Positions 53,874 through 62,585 of a DNA stretch of 64,000 nucleotides are shown here, in pieces (the first letter of the stretch is position 1; every line of letters starts with the position of its first letter). The position numbers and the translations under genes were made by a program. This DNA comes from Acinetobacter shaoyimingii (GTDB taxonomy: Bacteria > Pseudomonadota > Gammaproteobacteria > Pseudomonadales > Moraxellaceae), in contig NZ_CP049801.1 in NCBI RefSeq assembly GCF_011578045.1, positions 930,001 through 994,000 of the forward strand. The letters are read 5' to 3'. The notes under the pieces are model-generated. The model was given only the letters and a program-made list of their open reading frames with translations. It had not been told where the DNA came from and did not search any database.

Positions 53874-54824
53874 TTACGGCTGAACAGCTTGTGAGAGTTC
53901 ATTGAGCATAAAAATGGTGTTATCCAAGCCTGCACCAGTCAAATACCAAGCATCAGCATTGACGAAAATCACTTTTTTATTTTTCACTGCTTGCGCATTT
54001 GATAAAACGTGATGTTTTAAAATATTGTCTTTTGCTGCATATTTTTGCGTATTTACCGCACCACGATCTAACACGATGATGTAATCTGGATGTTGATCGA
54101 TGGCTTTTTGTAAAGTATCGATGTTCTTTTTTGCTTGAGCCAATGCTTCTGGTGAACCTGCTTCAGGGCGTGTTGTACTGGTTGTTTTTTCTGTTAACGG
54201 AAGTACAGATTTAAAGCCAGCCAAATCGTAAACAAATCCAAAACGGTCATTTTCAGCGTGAGGCATAAAATTATCGCCAACTGCAAAGAGCATTATGGCA
54301 GACTTTCCTTGTGTTTTTGCTTTTAAGCTCTTTTGCAATTTTTCAACTTCATTGAGCTTTTGTTTCGCAATTTTTTCACGCTTAAATGCTTGAGCCAGCA
54401 ACTCAGTGCGTTGTTTCAAATCTGGGATATATTGAGTCGTATCAGGAGATAGATTTAGAGTTGGAGCAATTTGACTTAAGGTGTCTAAGTTTTTAGCAGA
54501 ACGACCACCAATAAAAATCAAATCAGGTTGAGCCTGCTTTAGCTTTTCCAAATTGGGTTCAAATAAAGTCCCTGCTTTAATAAATTTTTCATTTTTATAT
54601 TTGGCTAAATGACCTTGATAAGTCGTTTCAGGGACAATTTGTGCCTGAATATTTAAAGCATTTAATGTGTCTAAAACAGAAAGGTCATAAACGGCAATAT
54701 TTTTCGGCGCTTGTTTCAATTGGATCGTTTTGGCATCGGTCTTTAGTTCAAATTGAGCAGTATAAGCTGCTGTGTTGAACACTGCCAAAAGTAAGCCAGA
54801 AATGACTAATTTATTTCCTTTCAT
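53874..54824 (-). CDS. Siderophore ABC transporter substrate-binding protein (FatB/CeuE-like)
   Basis: The 316-aa protein from this start is a class III periplasmic binding protein. It has a signal peptide (MKGNKLVISGLLLAVF..., cleavage near AYT-AQ) and two lobes joined by a long helix. KQAQPDLIFIGGRSAK (near residue 88) is the usual first-lobe motif. It resembles FatB, CeuE and YclQ, which bind catecholate iron siderophores. No lipobox is seen. A Fur-like box overlaps the upstream region. The permease and ATPase genes are not adjacent, so the transporter must be completed elsewhere. I chose the ATG at 54824; a start at 54866 would add 14 residues before the signal peptide. Confidence 0.85.
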   Translation of the reverse strand: MKGNKLVISGLLLAVFNTAAYTAQFELKTDAKTIQLKQAPKNIAVYDLSVLDTLNALNIQAQIVPETTYQGHLAKYKNEKFIKAGTLFEPNLEKLKQAQPDLIFIGGRSAKNLDTLSQIAPTLNLSPDTTQYIPDLKQRTELLAQAFKREKIAKQKLNEVEKLQKSLKAKTQGKSAIMLFAVGDNFMPHAENDRFGFVYDLAGFKSVLPLTEKTTSTTRPEAGSPEALAQAKKNIDTLQKAIDQHPDYIIVLDRGAVNTQKYAAKDNILKHHVLSNAQAVKNKKVIFVNADAWYLTGAGLDNTIFMLNELSQAVQP

Positions 54825-54880
54825 TGTTTTATATCCACTTTTGAGCTTGATTTCTGGCCAAATCATAGCAAAATAATATT

Positions 54881-54903
54881 TAAATGCAAGTCATTATCAA
54901 ATG
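54881..54903 (-). promoter_or_regulatory. Fur-like box before the siderophore-binding protein gene
   Basis: On the minus strand TTTGATAATGACTTGCATTT carries the Fur half-site GATAATGA and a weaker second half. It lies about 57-80 bases before the start codon, in promoter position. Confidence 0.6.
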
Positions 54904-55068
54904 TAATCTAATTTCAAATGAGAAATATTACGCAGAATGTAGGTCTAAATTTAAGACGATCTAAATTGGGAAAGAATTTTAATTAAGCAAAATATGTCGA
55001 ATGATTGAGTTGATGATGAGTATCTTTAGCTGAAGACGTATGAGATTTGGCGTATAAGATGACTTGAA

Positions 55069-55100
55069 ACCTATATGCTTTGAATGCAAAGCATATAGGT
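55069..55100. repeat. Perfect 14-bp hairpin
   Basis: ACCTATATGCTTTG and CAAAGCATATAGGT flank AATG. It lies just past the stop of the rhomboid gene (minus strand) but has no T-run on either side, so whether it terminates or has another role is open. Confidence 0.6.
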
Positions 55101-55122
55101 GTTGATATTGTCTTTGGTCCAT

Positions 55123-55755
55123 TTAGAAGGGAAGTTGACTAAGCTTATTTAAAAAATGTGGAATCAATCTTGGCTCAAGCAAAATAGTGACGATAACACC
55201 ATATGCAGCTCCCCAAAGATGGGCACTATGGTTGATATTTGAATTACCTTTTTTACCCGCCCAAACGCTATAGCCGACATACAGTACAGCAAAGACAATA
55301 GCAGGAACCGGGATAAAGAATACAAAAATGAGCTTCCAAGGTTCAAATAAAATATAGGCAAATAGAACCGCAGAAACTGCCCCAGATGCACCTAAACTTG
55401 CCCAATTCGGATTATTCTTATTTTTGATATAACTTGGCAAAATGGCCACAATTAAGCCACCTAAATAAAATAAGACGAAGCCTAAATTATAAAAGTAATC
55501 ACGGTAAAAACTTTCAATGATGCTACCAAAGAAAAAAAGCGTAATCATATTGAATAGTAAATGTGTGCCATCGGCATGCACAAAACCATGCGTAATAAAA
55601 CGATCATACTGACCACGTTTCATTGCAGGTGGCCAAAAAATTAAGCGATTCATCAATTTTTGAGTGTTAAAAGCAAGTAATGACACAATGACCGTAATTA
55701 TGATGAGCGTAACAGTATGATTAAAAGGTAAATTGAACATATTAATGAGATTCAT
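55123..55755 (-). CDS. Rhomboid-family intramembrane serine protease
   Basis: The 210-aa membrane protein has about six helices. The catalytic dyad is Ser124 in GASGA and His179 in HSAHLWGA; HLLFNM (65-70) gives the conserved His and Asn that help form the oxyanion hole. This is the basic six-helix bacterial form without the N-terminal GlpG domain. It cleaves membrane proteins inside the bilayer, but the substrate is unknown. It is monocistronic and divergent from nfuA. Confidence 0.9.
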   Translation of the reverse strand: MNLINMFNLPFNHTVTLIIITVIVSLLAFNTQKLMNRLIFWPPAMKRGQYDRFITHGFVHADGTHLLFNMITLFFFGSIIESFYRDYFYNLGFVLFYLGGLIVAILPSYIKNKNNPNWASLGASGAVSAVLFAYILFEPWKLIFVFFIPVPAIVFAVLYVGYSVWAGKKGNSNINHSAHLWGAAYGVIVTILLEPRLIPHFLNKLSQLPF

Positions 55756-55899
55756 TTTTTGAATATTGCATGATCATAATGCCATTTTCATGATGTATAA
55801 ATTGTAATTTAATAATAATTCCGACAATTTTAGTTGATTTTTTAATATTACCCCCGATCTTAAGTTAAAATAGCTGCTTCAGCTTGAGGAAATATTGTT

Positions 55900-56538
55900 A
55901 TGTCGACTGAGAACACCAGCACTGCGGTTGCTGAAGAAATTCCAAATTTATTGATTACACCAACTGCACAAGAGTATTTATTTGATTTACTTGAGAAACA
56001 AAATACTCCAGGCATTGCAGTGCGTGTTTTTGTGGAAAATGCTGGTACGCCACGCGCTGAATGTTGTATGGCATATAGTGCGCCTGAAGAAGTTGTACCG
56101 ACAGATTACAAGCAAGAATATCCACAATTTTCGGCTTATATTGACACGCCATCTATTCCGTATTTGTTGGATGCCGTGATTGATTACAATAAAGACCGTT
56201 TTGGTGGTCAATTAACATTCCGTGCGCCGAATTCAAAAGTGCCACGTGTAGGTCCAGATGCATCTATTGAAGAACGTATTACTTACATTTTACAATCTGA
56301 AATTAACCCAGGACTTGCAGGTCATGGTGGTAATTGTGCGCTGGTTGAAGTGGTTGAAGATGCAGAGCACGGTTTAACTGCTGTACTTAAATTCGGTGGT
56401 GGTTGCCAAGGCTGTTCTGCGATTGACGTAACCTTAAAACAGGGTGTTGAAACGACTTTGCAACAGCATGTTCCTGAACTTAAACGTGTTGTAGATCAAA
56501 CAGATCATACCCAAGCAGAAGGTGCATATTTTAAATAA
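55900..56538 (+). CDS. nfuA: Fe-S cluster carrier NfuA
   Basis: The 212-aa protein delivers iron-sulfur clusters to client enzymes. Residues 14-110 form an A-type-like domain. The Nfu domain (about 125-200) has the cluster-binding CxxC in GGGCQGCSAIDVTLKQG (about 168-171). The layout is the same as E. coli NfuA (191 aa), with a slightly longer N-terminus. A strong terminator follows. The gene lies between the rhomboid gene and a Fur-boxed TonB receptor. Confidence 0.93.
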   Translation: MSTENTSTAVAEEIPNLLITPTAQEYLFDLLEKQNTPGIAVRVFVENAGTPRAECCMAYSAPEEVVPTDYKQEYPQFSAYIDTPSIPYLLDAVIDYNKDRFGGQLTFRAPNSKVPRVGPDASIEERITYILQSEINPGLAGHGGNCALVEVVEDAEHGLTAVLKFGGGCQGCSAIDVTLKQGVETTLQQHVPELKRVVDQTDHTQAEGAYFK

Positions 56539-56556
56539 TATACGGCCAATGTTTAG

Positions 56557-56587
56557 AAAAAGCTCCCAATCGGGAGCTTTTTTTTAG
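56557..56587 (+). terminator. Rho-independent terminator of nfuA
   Basis: AAGCTCCC pairs with GGGAGCTT around AATC and runs into eight T residues. Confidence 0.88.
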
Positions 56588-56702
56588 TTAAAAATAACAA
56601 TCCATTTGTGTATAAAAAAAGAAAATAAAAAAATTTAATATTTTTTTAACAAGTAAGTATTTGATTTAAAAAATTAAAAAATAGATACAATATGGATGTT
56701 AT

Positions 56703-56717
56703 TGAGAATTATTATTA
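56703..56717 (+). promoter_or_regulatory. Fur-like box before the TonB receptor
   Basis: TGAGAATTATTATTA agrees with the 7-1-7 Fur consensus TGATAAT-n-ATTATCA at most positions and lies about 85-100 bases before the start codon. Confidence 0.6.
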
Positions 56718-56801
56718 TTAACAATTGTATTTTGTTTATTTATTGTTAGTATAGCCATCGAAAAATTCAAAATCTCTCTTTAATTTTTTGGGTCCAAATG
56801 T

Positions 56802-58859
56802 ATGAACAATAAGTGGGTTAAATCTTATTTATCTTTAGCAATTCTTAGCGCTGTAGGGGCGAACGTGTACGCAGCAGAAGTTGCAGCAGGGGATGAAATT
56901 GAAACAGCTAAGTTAAAAACTATTGTAGTTTCTGCAACTGGATATGAGCAGGATGTATCACAAGCACCAGCATCAATCACAGTCATTGACCGTAAAGAAC
57001 TTGAAAAGCGTAATTATAATGATATCAATGATGTACTCAGAAATACCCCAGGGGTTGTGGTAACTGGAAATGGTTCATCTCAGAGTATCAGTATTCGTGG
57101 TATGGGATCGAGCTACACATTATTCTTAGTCAACGGGAAGCCACAAAACTCTAAGAATGTGAATCCGAACGGGGATGATAATGGTTTTGAAAAAAATATT
57201 TTGCCCCCTATGGCAAGTATTGAACGAATTGAAATCATCCGTGGACCTGCATCAACACTATATGGAACCGATGCAATGGGTGGTGTGGTCAATATTATTA
57301 CAAAAAAAGTATCAGACGATTGGCATGGAACAGTTGAGCTAGGTACTGTTATTCAAGATAGTCATAAATCTGGCGATATAAAAGAGGGCTCAGTCTATTT
57401 ATCAGGTCCATTGATTGAAAATAAACTTGGACTTCAATTGGGGTTGAACAAGCAAGAACGTGATGAAGATCATTATGTAAGTGGTTTTAGAGGTACAAAA
57501 AGAGAAAGCCTAAATTCACGCTTAACCTATGTTTTGAATGATGTGCATGATTTCGAATTAGACGCGAACTTCGTTAAGCAAGAAGGGGAATCGACTGTCG
57601 GAAAAACTGTGAGTGCAAGTGGTAATAACCCATCAAACTCCTATTCAAGAAACTATCGTGACGTTTATAGTTTAACGCATAATGGACATTATTCTGATGT
57701 TCTGGAAAGTTCGTCATATATCCAATATGAAAAATCTCGAAATCCAGATCGTAAGCATAATACCAATCCGACGTCTGGTATTGATCAAGAAACCTTAATT
57801 GCTAATTCACAATGGAATTTAAAACTTGGTTCGCATGATCTTGCATTGGGTGGTTATTTTAAAAGAGAAGAATTAAACGATAGAGCAACCAATAGTAATC
57901 CAATGGTTGGATTTAGCCCAATCGAACGTGATACTTATGCTTTATTCGCAGAAGATACTTGGCACCTAACCGATCGCTTTAATCTGACGGGTGGCTTACG
58001 TGTTGATTATGATGAAAATTATGGTGAACAATATAGCCCAAGACTGTATGGTGTATATAATCTTTCTGATGCTTTTACTGTTAAAGGCGGGGTATCAACT
58101 GGTTATAAACAACCTGACATTCGTGCAGTTGCACCAGGTTATTATGCAGCGACAGGTGGCGCTGCAGGTAATGCTGTGATCCGTGCAAATCCTGATTTAA
58201 AACCTGAAGAGTCAACATCTGGTGAATTAGGTTTTTATTGGAAAGGCGGTAAATCATCCGCATCACTCACTGGATTTTACACAGATTTTAAAAATAAAAT
58301 TATTGAAGAGCGCTTCTGTCAGTCTGCCCAAGATGCTGATGGAAAGTGGATTAATGGGAAGGAATGTGAGCTTTTCCCTGGTGTAGCAGGTACTCCGTCT
58401 TATTACTTCATTAGCGATCGTTTTAATGTTGATGATGCTGCAATGTATGGTGCTGAGGCAACGTTTGAAGCAGAATTGGCGCCTGATGTAAATTTAGTTG
58501 CGAATTATACTTATACCAAAACAGAGCAAAAATCAGGTAAGTTTAAGGGGCAACCATTGAATGAAATGCCTGAGCATATGTTCAACATCACCGTGGATTA
58601 CGATATTTTTGATGCGTTAAATATCTGGAGTCGTCTACATTATCGTAGTGAAACGTCTTCATTTCTTTCCCGTACAAGTATGTCTACGAAAACACCAGGT
58701 TATGAATTTATTGATGTAGGTTTTAATTACAAATTCAATCCAACATTAACGGGTAAGTTTGGTGTATACAATATTCTTGATGAAAAAGCATTAAGCTCAT
58801 CTGGTGTTCAGGAGTTAGATGGTCGCCGTTATGGCATTAGTCTTGTTGCCAATTTCTAA
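56802..58859 (+). CDS. TonB-dependent siderophore receptor (FepA/PirA-like)
   Basis: The 685-aa outer-membrane receptor has a signal peptide (ending VYA-AE), a TonB-box-like TIVVSA near residue 41, a plug with SISIRGMGSSYTLFLVNGKPQ and IEIIRGPASTLYGTDAMGGVVNIIT, and a barrel ending GISLVANF. Overall it is closest to FepA, PirA and similar catecholate siderophore receptors. The Fur-like box upstream supports iron control. It begins about 215 bases after the nfuA terminator and has its own terminator. Its plug is similar in style to that of the receptor at 3840, but the two have different metal boxes. Confidence 0.88.
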   Translation: MNNKWVKSYLSLAILSAVGANVYAAEVAAGDEIETAKLKTIVVSATGYEQDVSQAPASITVIDRKELEKRNYNDINDVLRNTPGVVVTGNGSSQSISIRGMGSSYTLFLVNGKPQNSKNVNPNGDDNGFEKNILPPMASIERIEIIRGPASTLYGTDAMGGVVNIITKKVSDDWHGTVELGTVIQDSHKSGDIKEGSVYLSGPLIENKLGLQLGLNKQERDEDHYVSGFRGTKRESLNSRLTYVLNDVHDFELDANFVKQEGESTVGKTVSASGNNPSNSYSRNYRDVYSLTHNGHYSDVLESSSYIQYEKSRNPDRKHNTNPTSGIDQETLIANSQWNLKLGSHDLALGGYFKREELNDRATNSNPMVGFSPIERDTYALFAEDTWHLTDRFNLTGGLRVDYDENYGEQYSPRLYGVYNLSDAFTVKGGVSTGYKQPDIRAVAPGYYAATGGAAGNAVIRANPDLKPEESTSGELGFYWKGGKSSASLTGFYTDFKNKIIEERFCQSAQDADGKWINGKECELFPGVAGTPSYYFISDRFNVDDAAMYGAEATFEAELAPDVNLVANYTYTKTEQKSGKFKGQPLNEMPEHMFNITVDYDIFDALNIWSRLHYRSETSSFLSRTSMSTKTPGYEFIDVGFNYKFNPTLTGKFGVYNILDEKALSSSGVQELDGRRYGISLVANF

Positions 58860-58870
58860 ATGAATAATTT

Positions 58871-58898
58871 AAAAAAGCCGCACTAGCGGCTTTTTTTT
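58871..58898. terminator. Rho-independent terminator, bidirectional
   Basis: AAAAGCCGC pairs with GCGGCTTTT around ACTA with A- and T-runs. It serves the TonB receptor gene and the convergent gene at 58912. Confidence 0.88.
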
Positions 58899-58911
58899 AG
58901 TTTTTGATTTT

Positions 58912-59916
58912 TTAAGTTTGCGTCAAAATACTTTGAGCTTTCTCAGAATAATAAAACTGCTCTAAGTAAAAACGTGCACGTTGTTTTAAATAATCTGACC
59001 CAATCATGGTTTTGATGATCGGTTCTAACAACGCTTGCAATTGATGCTGTACAAGGCTTTCATCAATATTGATGTCGTTTAAAATTGAATCAAAAGATTT
59101 ATCTTGATTACGCACATACCAAGTGTAAACGCCATCATGCACTTGTTGTTTTAGATAGTCGGTTTGACGCAAATGTTCCCAAATTTCATGCCCCATACCA
59201 ACAGTTCTAGGTAGATCAGAGACTTCAATATAATCACGAAGTTTTGAAAGGGGGACTTGCTTGATTTTATGCCATAAATTGGCTTGAAAATGATAGAGTT
59301 TTTCATCATCAAACTGCTGATTAATCACTTGTTCACTGAGTTGGCTAATCCGAATAATATTTTTTTGCAAATAATGTTTAACGGTGTCATCTAAGTTAGA
59401 GTCGGTGACACTTTCTAAAACTGATTTACCCATTTTCATAAAGCGTCCCACACCTGGAACTTTTTTATTCATCACAGAATTATCAATATAATCTTGAATT
59501 GAATGATGAATGAGCTGAGTTAGGGTATTTGAGAAAGCAGGATTATTGACGATACGATGAATCAGAGCTTTACGATGTGAACTTTTACTTGCGACATATT
59601 GTGCAATTTTATCAATGGTCAAAACAGGAATGACATCTTCAATCTTGGTGGTTTCATTGGCATCATGTGCCAGTGCCAAACGAATATGATCAGTTATTTG
59701 ATCAATTAAAGAGGCACTGGCAGGCGTCGCCAAAATTTGCTTTTGGAGCAAATCATTAACTTGTTGAAATGACCATAAACTTTGCAATGGTTGTTTTCTA
59801 AACCAGTGATAGAAATTGAGAAATTCGCTTTGAATGTTCGCATCTTGCGAAAATGCGTCATTCAGAAACTCAAGATGGGCTTCAATCAACTGTTCAATCA
59901 TTGGGTTTTTGGTCAT
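58912..59916 (-). CDS. Conserved-looking hypothetical protein, 334 aa
   Basis: I do not recognise a family. The protein is mainly alpha-helical, soluble, rich in His and Gln, with no signal peptide. A small Gly-rich segment (VPGVGRFMKMGKSV) lies near residue 165. Its gene follows the lipase-like gene closely; with the start at 59955 the two would overlap by 20 bases, with the preferred ATG at 59916 they are separated by 19. A two-gene operon is likely. No function is proposed. Confidence 0.7.
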   Translation of the reverse strand: MTKNPMIEQLIEAHLEFLNDAFSQDANIQSEFLNFYHWFRKQPLQSLWSFQQVNDLLQKQILATPASASLIDQITDHIRLALAHDANETTKIEDVIPVLTIDKIAQYVASKSSHRKALIHRIVNNPAFSNTLTQLIHHSIQDYIDNSVMNKKVPGVGRFMKMGKSVLESVTDSNLDDTVKHYLQKNIIRISQLSEQVINQQFDDEKLYHFQANLWHKIKQVPLSKLRDYIEVSDLPRTVGMGHEIWEHLRQTDYLKQQVHDGVYTWYVRNQDKSFDSILNDINIDESLVQHQLQALLEPIIKTMIGSDYLKQRARFYLEQFYYSEKAQSILTQT

Positions 59917-59935
59917 AAATAATGTCTCAATATCC

Positions 59936-60952
59936 TTAATGTTTCGCTGCCACATTATTTTGATATTGGATTTTGCTTAAGAAATCCAAATAACTTTCTG
60001 TGACACGCTGAGGCGCTTCTAAGATGGGCATATGACCAACATTATTTAAAATAATTGGCTGCTGTGCATGGCGAATGGATGATTTAATCTCACTGGCCAC
60101 CTCAAAATTCACAATCTGATCTTGCTTACCCCAGAGGATGAGGGTAGGCGCATCAATGCTTTTTAGCAAGTTTCTAAATGAAGCCACGGTGTATTGATGA
60201 TTGAGCTTAAACACTTCATTAATCAATTTTGAGGTATCACCAGATTGTGCAATCAATTGTTGTTCCTGTTGTTTCAGGCGAACCTCAGGTACAAAAGGTT
60301 GATTAACCATCGCCTTTTTCATGACAAAGTTTAAATCACCAGGCTGACTAACCACCAATTGTTTTAGATAAATGGGGTTCTTGGTGTATTGCGTATGGTT
60401 ATTTTGAAATAGACCACTGGCACCCATTAAAAATAAGCTCTTGGTATCTAAGGTATATTGTGATGCGTAAAACATTGCAATTGATCCACCCAATGAATGA
60501 CCAGCAATGTTTAATTTATTTTGAATCCGTAAAGTTTCAACAAAGAAACGTAATTCTTCACTCAAGTTTGGAATTGAAAAATCAAAATTGAGCGGTGCCT
60601 TGGTATTCCCACTGCCAGGAAGGTCTGGAACAATCACGTGATATTGCTTGGTTAGTGAACGCGCCACTTCATTCCAAGAATCACGGTTGCTGTCTAAACC
60701 ATGAATCAATAATAGCGTAGGTTTGTCTTTAGAACCCCCTTCGCTGTATGTCCAAGTAATATTACTGACATGAACAGTTTTAGTTGATAAACCGGCCCAA
60801 TTTCGCTGTTCTTCTAATAATTTGGGATAGTCTAAATATTCGGTAGGAGTGGCTGCAGCGCTTAAGTTTGCCAAAAGTGTGGATGAGAGGGCTAAAGTTA
60901 AAGCGGATGCGGTCATGAATTTCATAATGTGGGAGATTTGAAAAGCAGACAT
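59936..60952 (-). CDS. Exported lipase-like alpha/beta hydrolase
   Basis: The 338-aa hydrolase has an N-terminal hydrophobic segment (about residues 11-33, cleavage near AAA-TP). The oxyanion segment is LIHGLDSNRDSW and the nucleophile elbow is GHSLGG with Ser153. Acid and base candidates are Asp in WGKQDQIV (near 277) and His in NNVGHMP (near 303). It resembles the Moraxella Lip1/Psychrobacter lipase group rather than the LipA/LipB chaperone-dependent lipases, and no lipase chaperone gene lies nearby. The ATG at 60952 has AGGAA upstream. The substrate, probably esters, is inferred from the fold. Confidence 0.8.
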   Translation of the reverse strand: MSAFQISHIMKFMTASALTLALSSTLLANLSAAATPTEYLDYPKLLEEQRNWAGLSTKTVHVSNITWTYSEGGSKDKPTLLLIHGLDSNRDSWNEVARSLTKQYHVIVPDLPGSGNTKAPLNFDFSIPNLSEELRFFVETLRIQNKLNIAGHSLGGSIAMFYASQYTLDTKSLFLMGASGLFQNNHTQYTKNPIYLKQLVVSQPGDLNFVMKKAMVNQPFVPEVRLKQQEQQLIAQSGDTSKLINEVFKLNHQYTVASFRNLLKSIDAPTLILWGKQDQIVNFEVASEIKSSIRHAQQPIILNNVGHMPILEAPQRVTESYLDFLSKIQYQNNVAAKH

Positions 60953-61274
60953 TCATGCTATTCCTTGAAAATAGACCGACATTATATAAAAATCAGATGA
61001 TTAATAGTGGTTAAAAAGTATGCAGCACCCCTAATCATTCAAAAAGTGATCAATTGAAAAGGTAAAAACGCATAAAAATGGATCAAAAAATGAATTTTTA
61101 ATTCAAGAAAACAATATAAAAAACGTATAATTAGTGTTACTTTTTGAGTGATTTTGTACGTTGGTCGATTTTTTTATCAATTAACAAAAAATGTTACCGA
61201 GTATAAGTTTTGTCAGTGACATTCAAAATGCTCAGTATTAGAATTATTTAAACCCTTTAATCCATGGAAAGAGA
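60953..61274. other. Divergent promoter region
   Basis: About 320 AT-rich bases between the lipase-like gene and the carbonic anhydrase gene. I see no gene, palindrome or riboswitch; GGAAAGAGA just before 61275 is the ribosome binding site of the anhydrase gene. Confidence 0.45.
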
Positions 61275-61889
61275 ATGCTGACTGCAGAAGAAGCTCTAGA
61301 AAGTTTAAAAAAAGGTAATCAACGTTTTGTTAAAGGCGAGACCAATCATCAGCGACTTTTAACGCATCATGAACGTGCTTTAATGGCAGATACACAGGAA
61401 CCTTTCGCAATCATTTTAGGCTGTTCAGACTCTCGTGTACCCGCTGAGATGGTATTTGACCAAGGCCTTGGTGATCTTTTTGTGATTCGTGTTGCAGGCA
61501 ATATTGTTGCGCCATCACAGGTGGGGAGTGTTGAATTTGCAGCTGAAAGTTTTGGTTGCCCAATTGTGATTGTATTGGGTCATACGCATTGTGGTGCGAT
61601 TGAATCGACCATTGAAGCTTTGTGCAATCCAGATCAAGCACCTTCTGCAAATTTGATGTCAATTGTCAATCGTGTACGTCCATCTGTAGAAATCTTGATG
61701 CAAACCGAGTTGAAAGATGATTTGAAAAAACTGTCTTGTCACGCAGTTCGATCAAATGTATTTGCATCTGTTAATCAGTTACGTCATGGTTCAGCGGTAC
61801 TTGAAAATTTAATCTCTCAGGGCAAATTAAAAGTGATTGGTGCTGAATACTCTCTAGAAACAGGCGAAGTCACTTTCTTCGATTTTTAA
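61275..61889 (+). CDS. Beta-class carbonic anhydrase
   Basis: The 204-aa enzyme interconverts carbon dioxide and bicarbonate. Zinc ligands are Cys50, His103 and Cys106 (GCSDSRVP and GHTHCGA), with the catalytic Asp52-Arg54 pair. The length is that of E. coli Can/CynT-type enzymes. GGAAAGAGA is the ribosome binding site. It is monocistronic, converging on tesA across a shared hairpin. It is probably cytoplasmic because there is no signal peptide. Confidence 0.92.
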   Translation: MLTAEEALESLKKGNQRFVKGETNHQRLLTHHERALMADTQEPFAIILGCSDSRVPAEMVFDQGLGDLFVIRVAGNIVAPSQVGSVEFAAESFGCPIVIVLGHTHCGAIESTIEALCNPDQAPSANLMSIVNRVRPSVEILMQTELKDDLKKLSCHAVRSNVFASVNQLRHGSAVLENLISQGKLKVIGAEYSLETGEVTFFDF

Positions 61890-61921
61890 TCAAATCAATT
61901 AAAAGCTGGTTTCAAAAAATT

Positions 61922-61946
61922 AAAGGCGCTTATAAAGCGCCTTTAA
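61922..61946. terminator. Terminator hairpin between converging genes
   Basis: AAAGGCGCTT pairs with AAGCGCCTTT around ATA. On the minus strand a T-run follows, so it chiefly ends tesA; it lies 33 bases past the anhydrase stop. Confidence 0.65.
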
Positions 61947-62574
61947 TATAGGGGTAGGCATTGTTTAGTAAAATACTTTGTGCTTTTGCATTGGGATGAA
62001 TCAAGTCTTTTTGCATTAACTGATTGTTCCCAGCAATGCCTTGCATAAAGAAAGGCAATAATTTGACTTTATATTGCTGGCTTAAAGTTTGATAATTTTT
62101 CTCAAAAGCTTGGCTATATGCGGTGCCATAATTCGGTGGAATTTTCATTCCTAATAATAGAACAGTCGCTTTGCTTTTTTGACTATGTTGAATCAACTGT
62201 CCAAGATTTTTCTGAATCATCGCTGGGGGTTGCCCACGTAAGGCATCATTCCCGCCCAATTCAATCACCACAATTTCAGGATGGTATGTTTGTAAAAGTT
62301 TTGGAAGACGCGCCAAAGCTCCGCTGGTGGTTTCACCGCTGACACTTGCATTGACCACTTTATGCTTTTTCGGATACTGTTGATTCAGTTTGTTTTGTAA
62401 TAAATGTACCCAACCTTGTTGAGGTTGAATACCGTATCCTGCGCTAATGCTATCACCTAAAATGAGAATGGTTTTAGCAAAAGAATTGGCACTGATAAGC
62501 ATCATTGTGCTACATATAAATATGTGAATAATATTTTTTAAATAAATGAATTTCAATAAATTTTTAATTTTCAT
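61930..62574 (-). CDS. tesA: Periplasmic arylesterase / acyl-CoA thioesterase I (TesA)
   Basis: The 214-aa SGNH hydrolase has an N-terminal export segment (about residues 13-33, cleavage near SFA-KT). GDSISAGYG holds nucleophile Ser42, ELGGNDALRG the oxyanion Gly and Asn, and DLIHPNA the catalytic Asp and His near the end. It splits esters and acyl thioesters in the periplasm. It diverges from ybbA with start codons only about 10 bases apart, the conserved tesA-ybbA-ybbP arrangement. I chose the ATG at 62574; a start at 62604 would overlap ybbA. Confidence 0.88.
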   Translation of the reverse strand: MKIKNLLKFIYLKNIIHIFICSTMMLISANSFAKTILILGDSISAGYGIQPQQGWVHLLQNKLNQQYPKKHKVVNASVSGETTSGALARLPKLLQTYHPEIVVIELGGNDALRGQPPAMIQKNLGQLIQHSQKSKATVLLLGMKIPPNYGTAYSQAFEKNYQTLSQQYKVKLLPFFMQGIAGNNQLMQKDLIHPNAKAQSILLNNAYPYIKGAL

Positions 62575-62585
62575 AAAGGCTTTAT

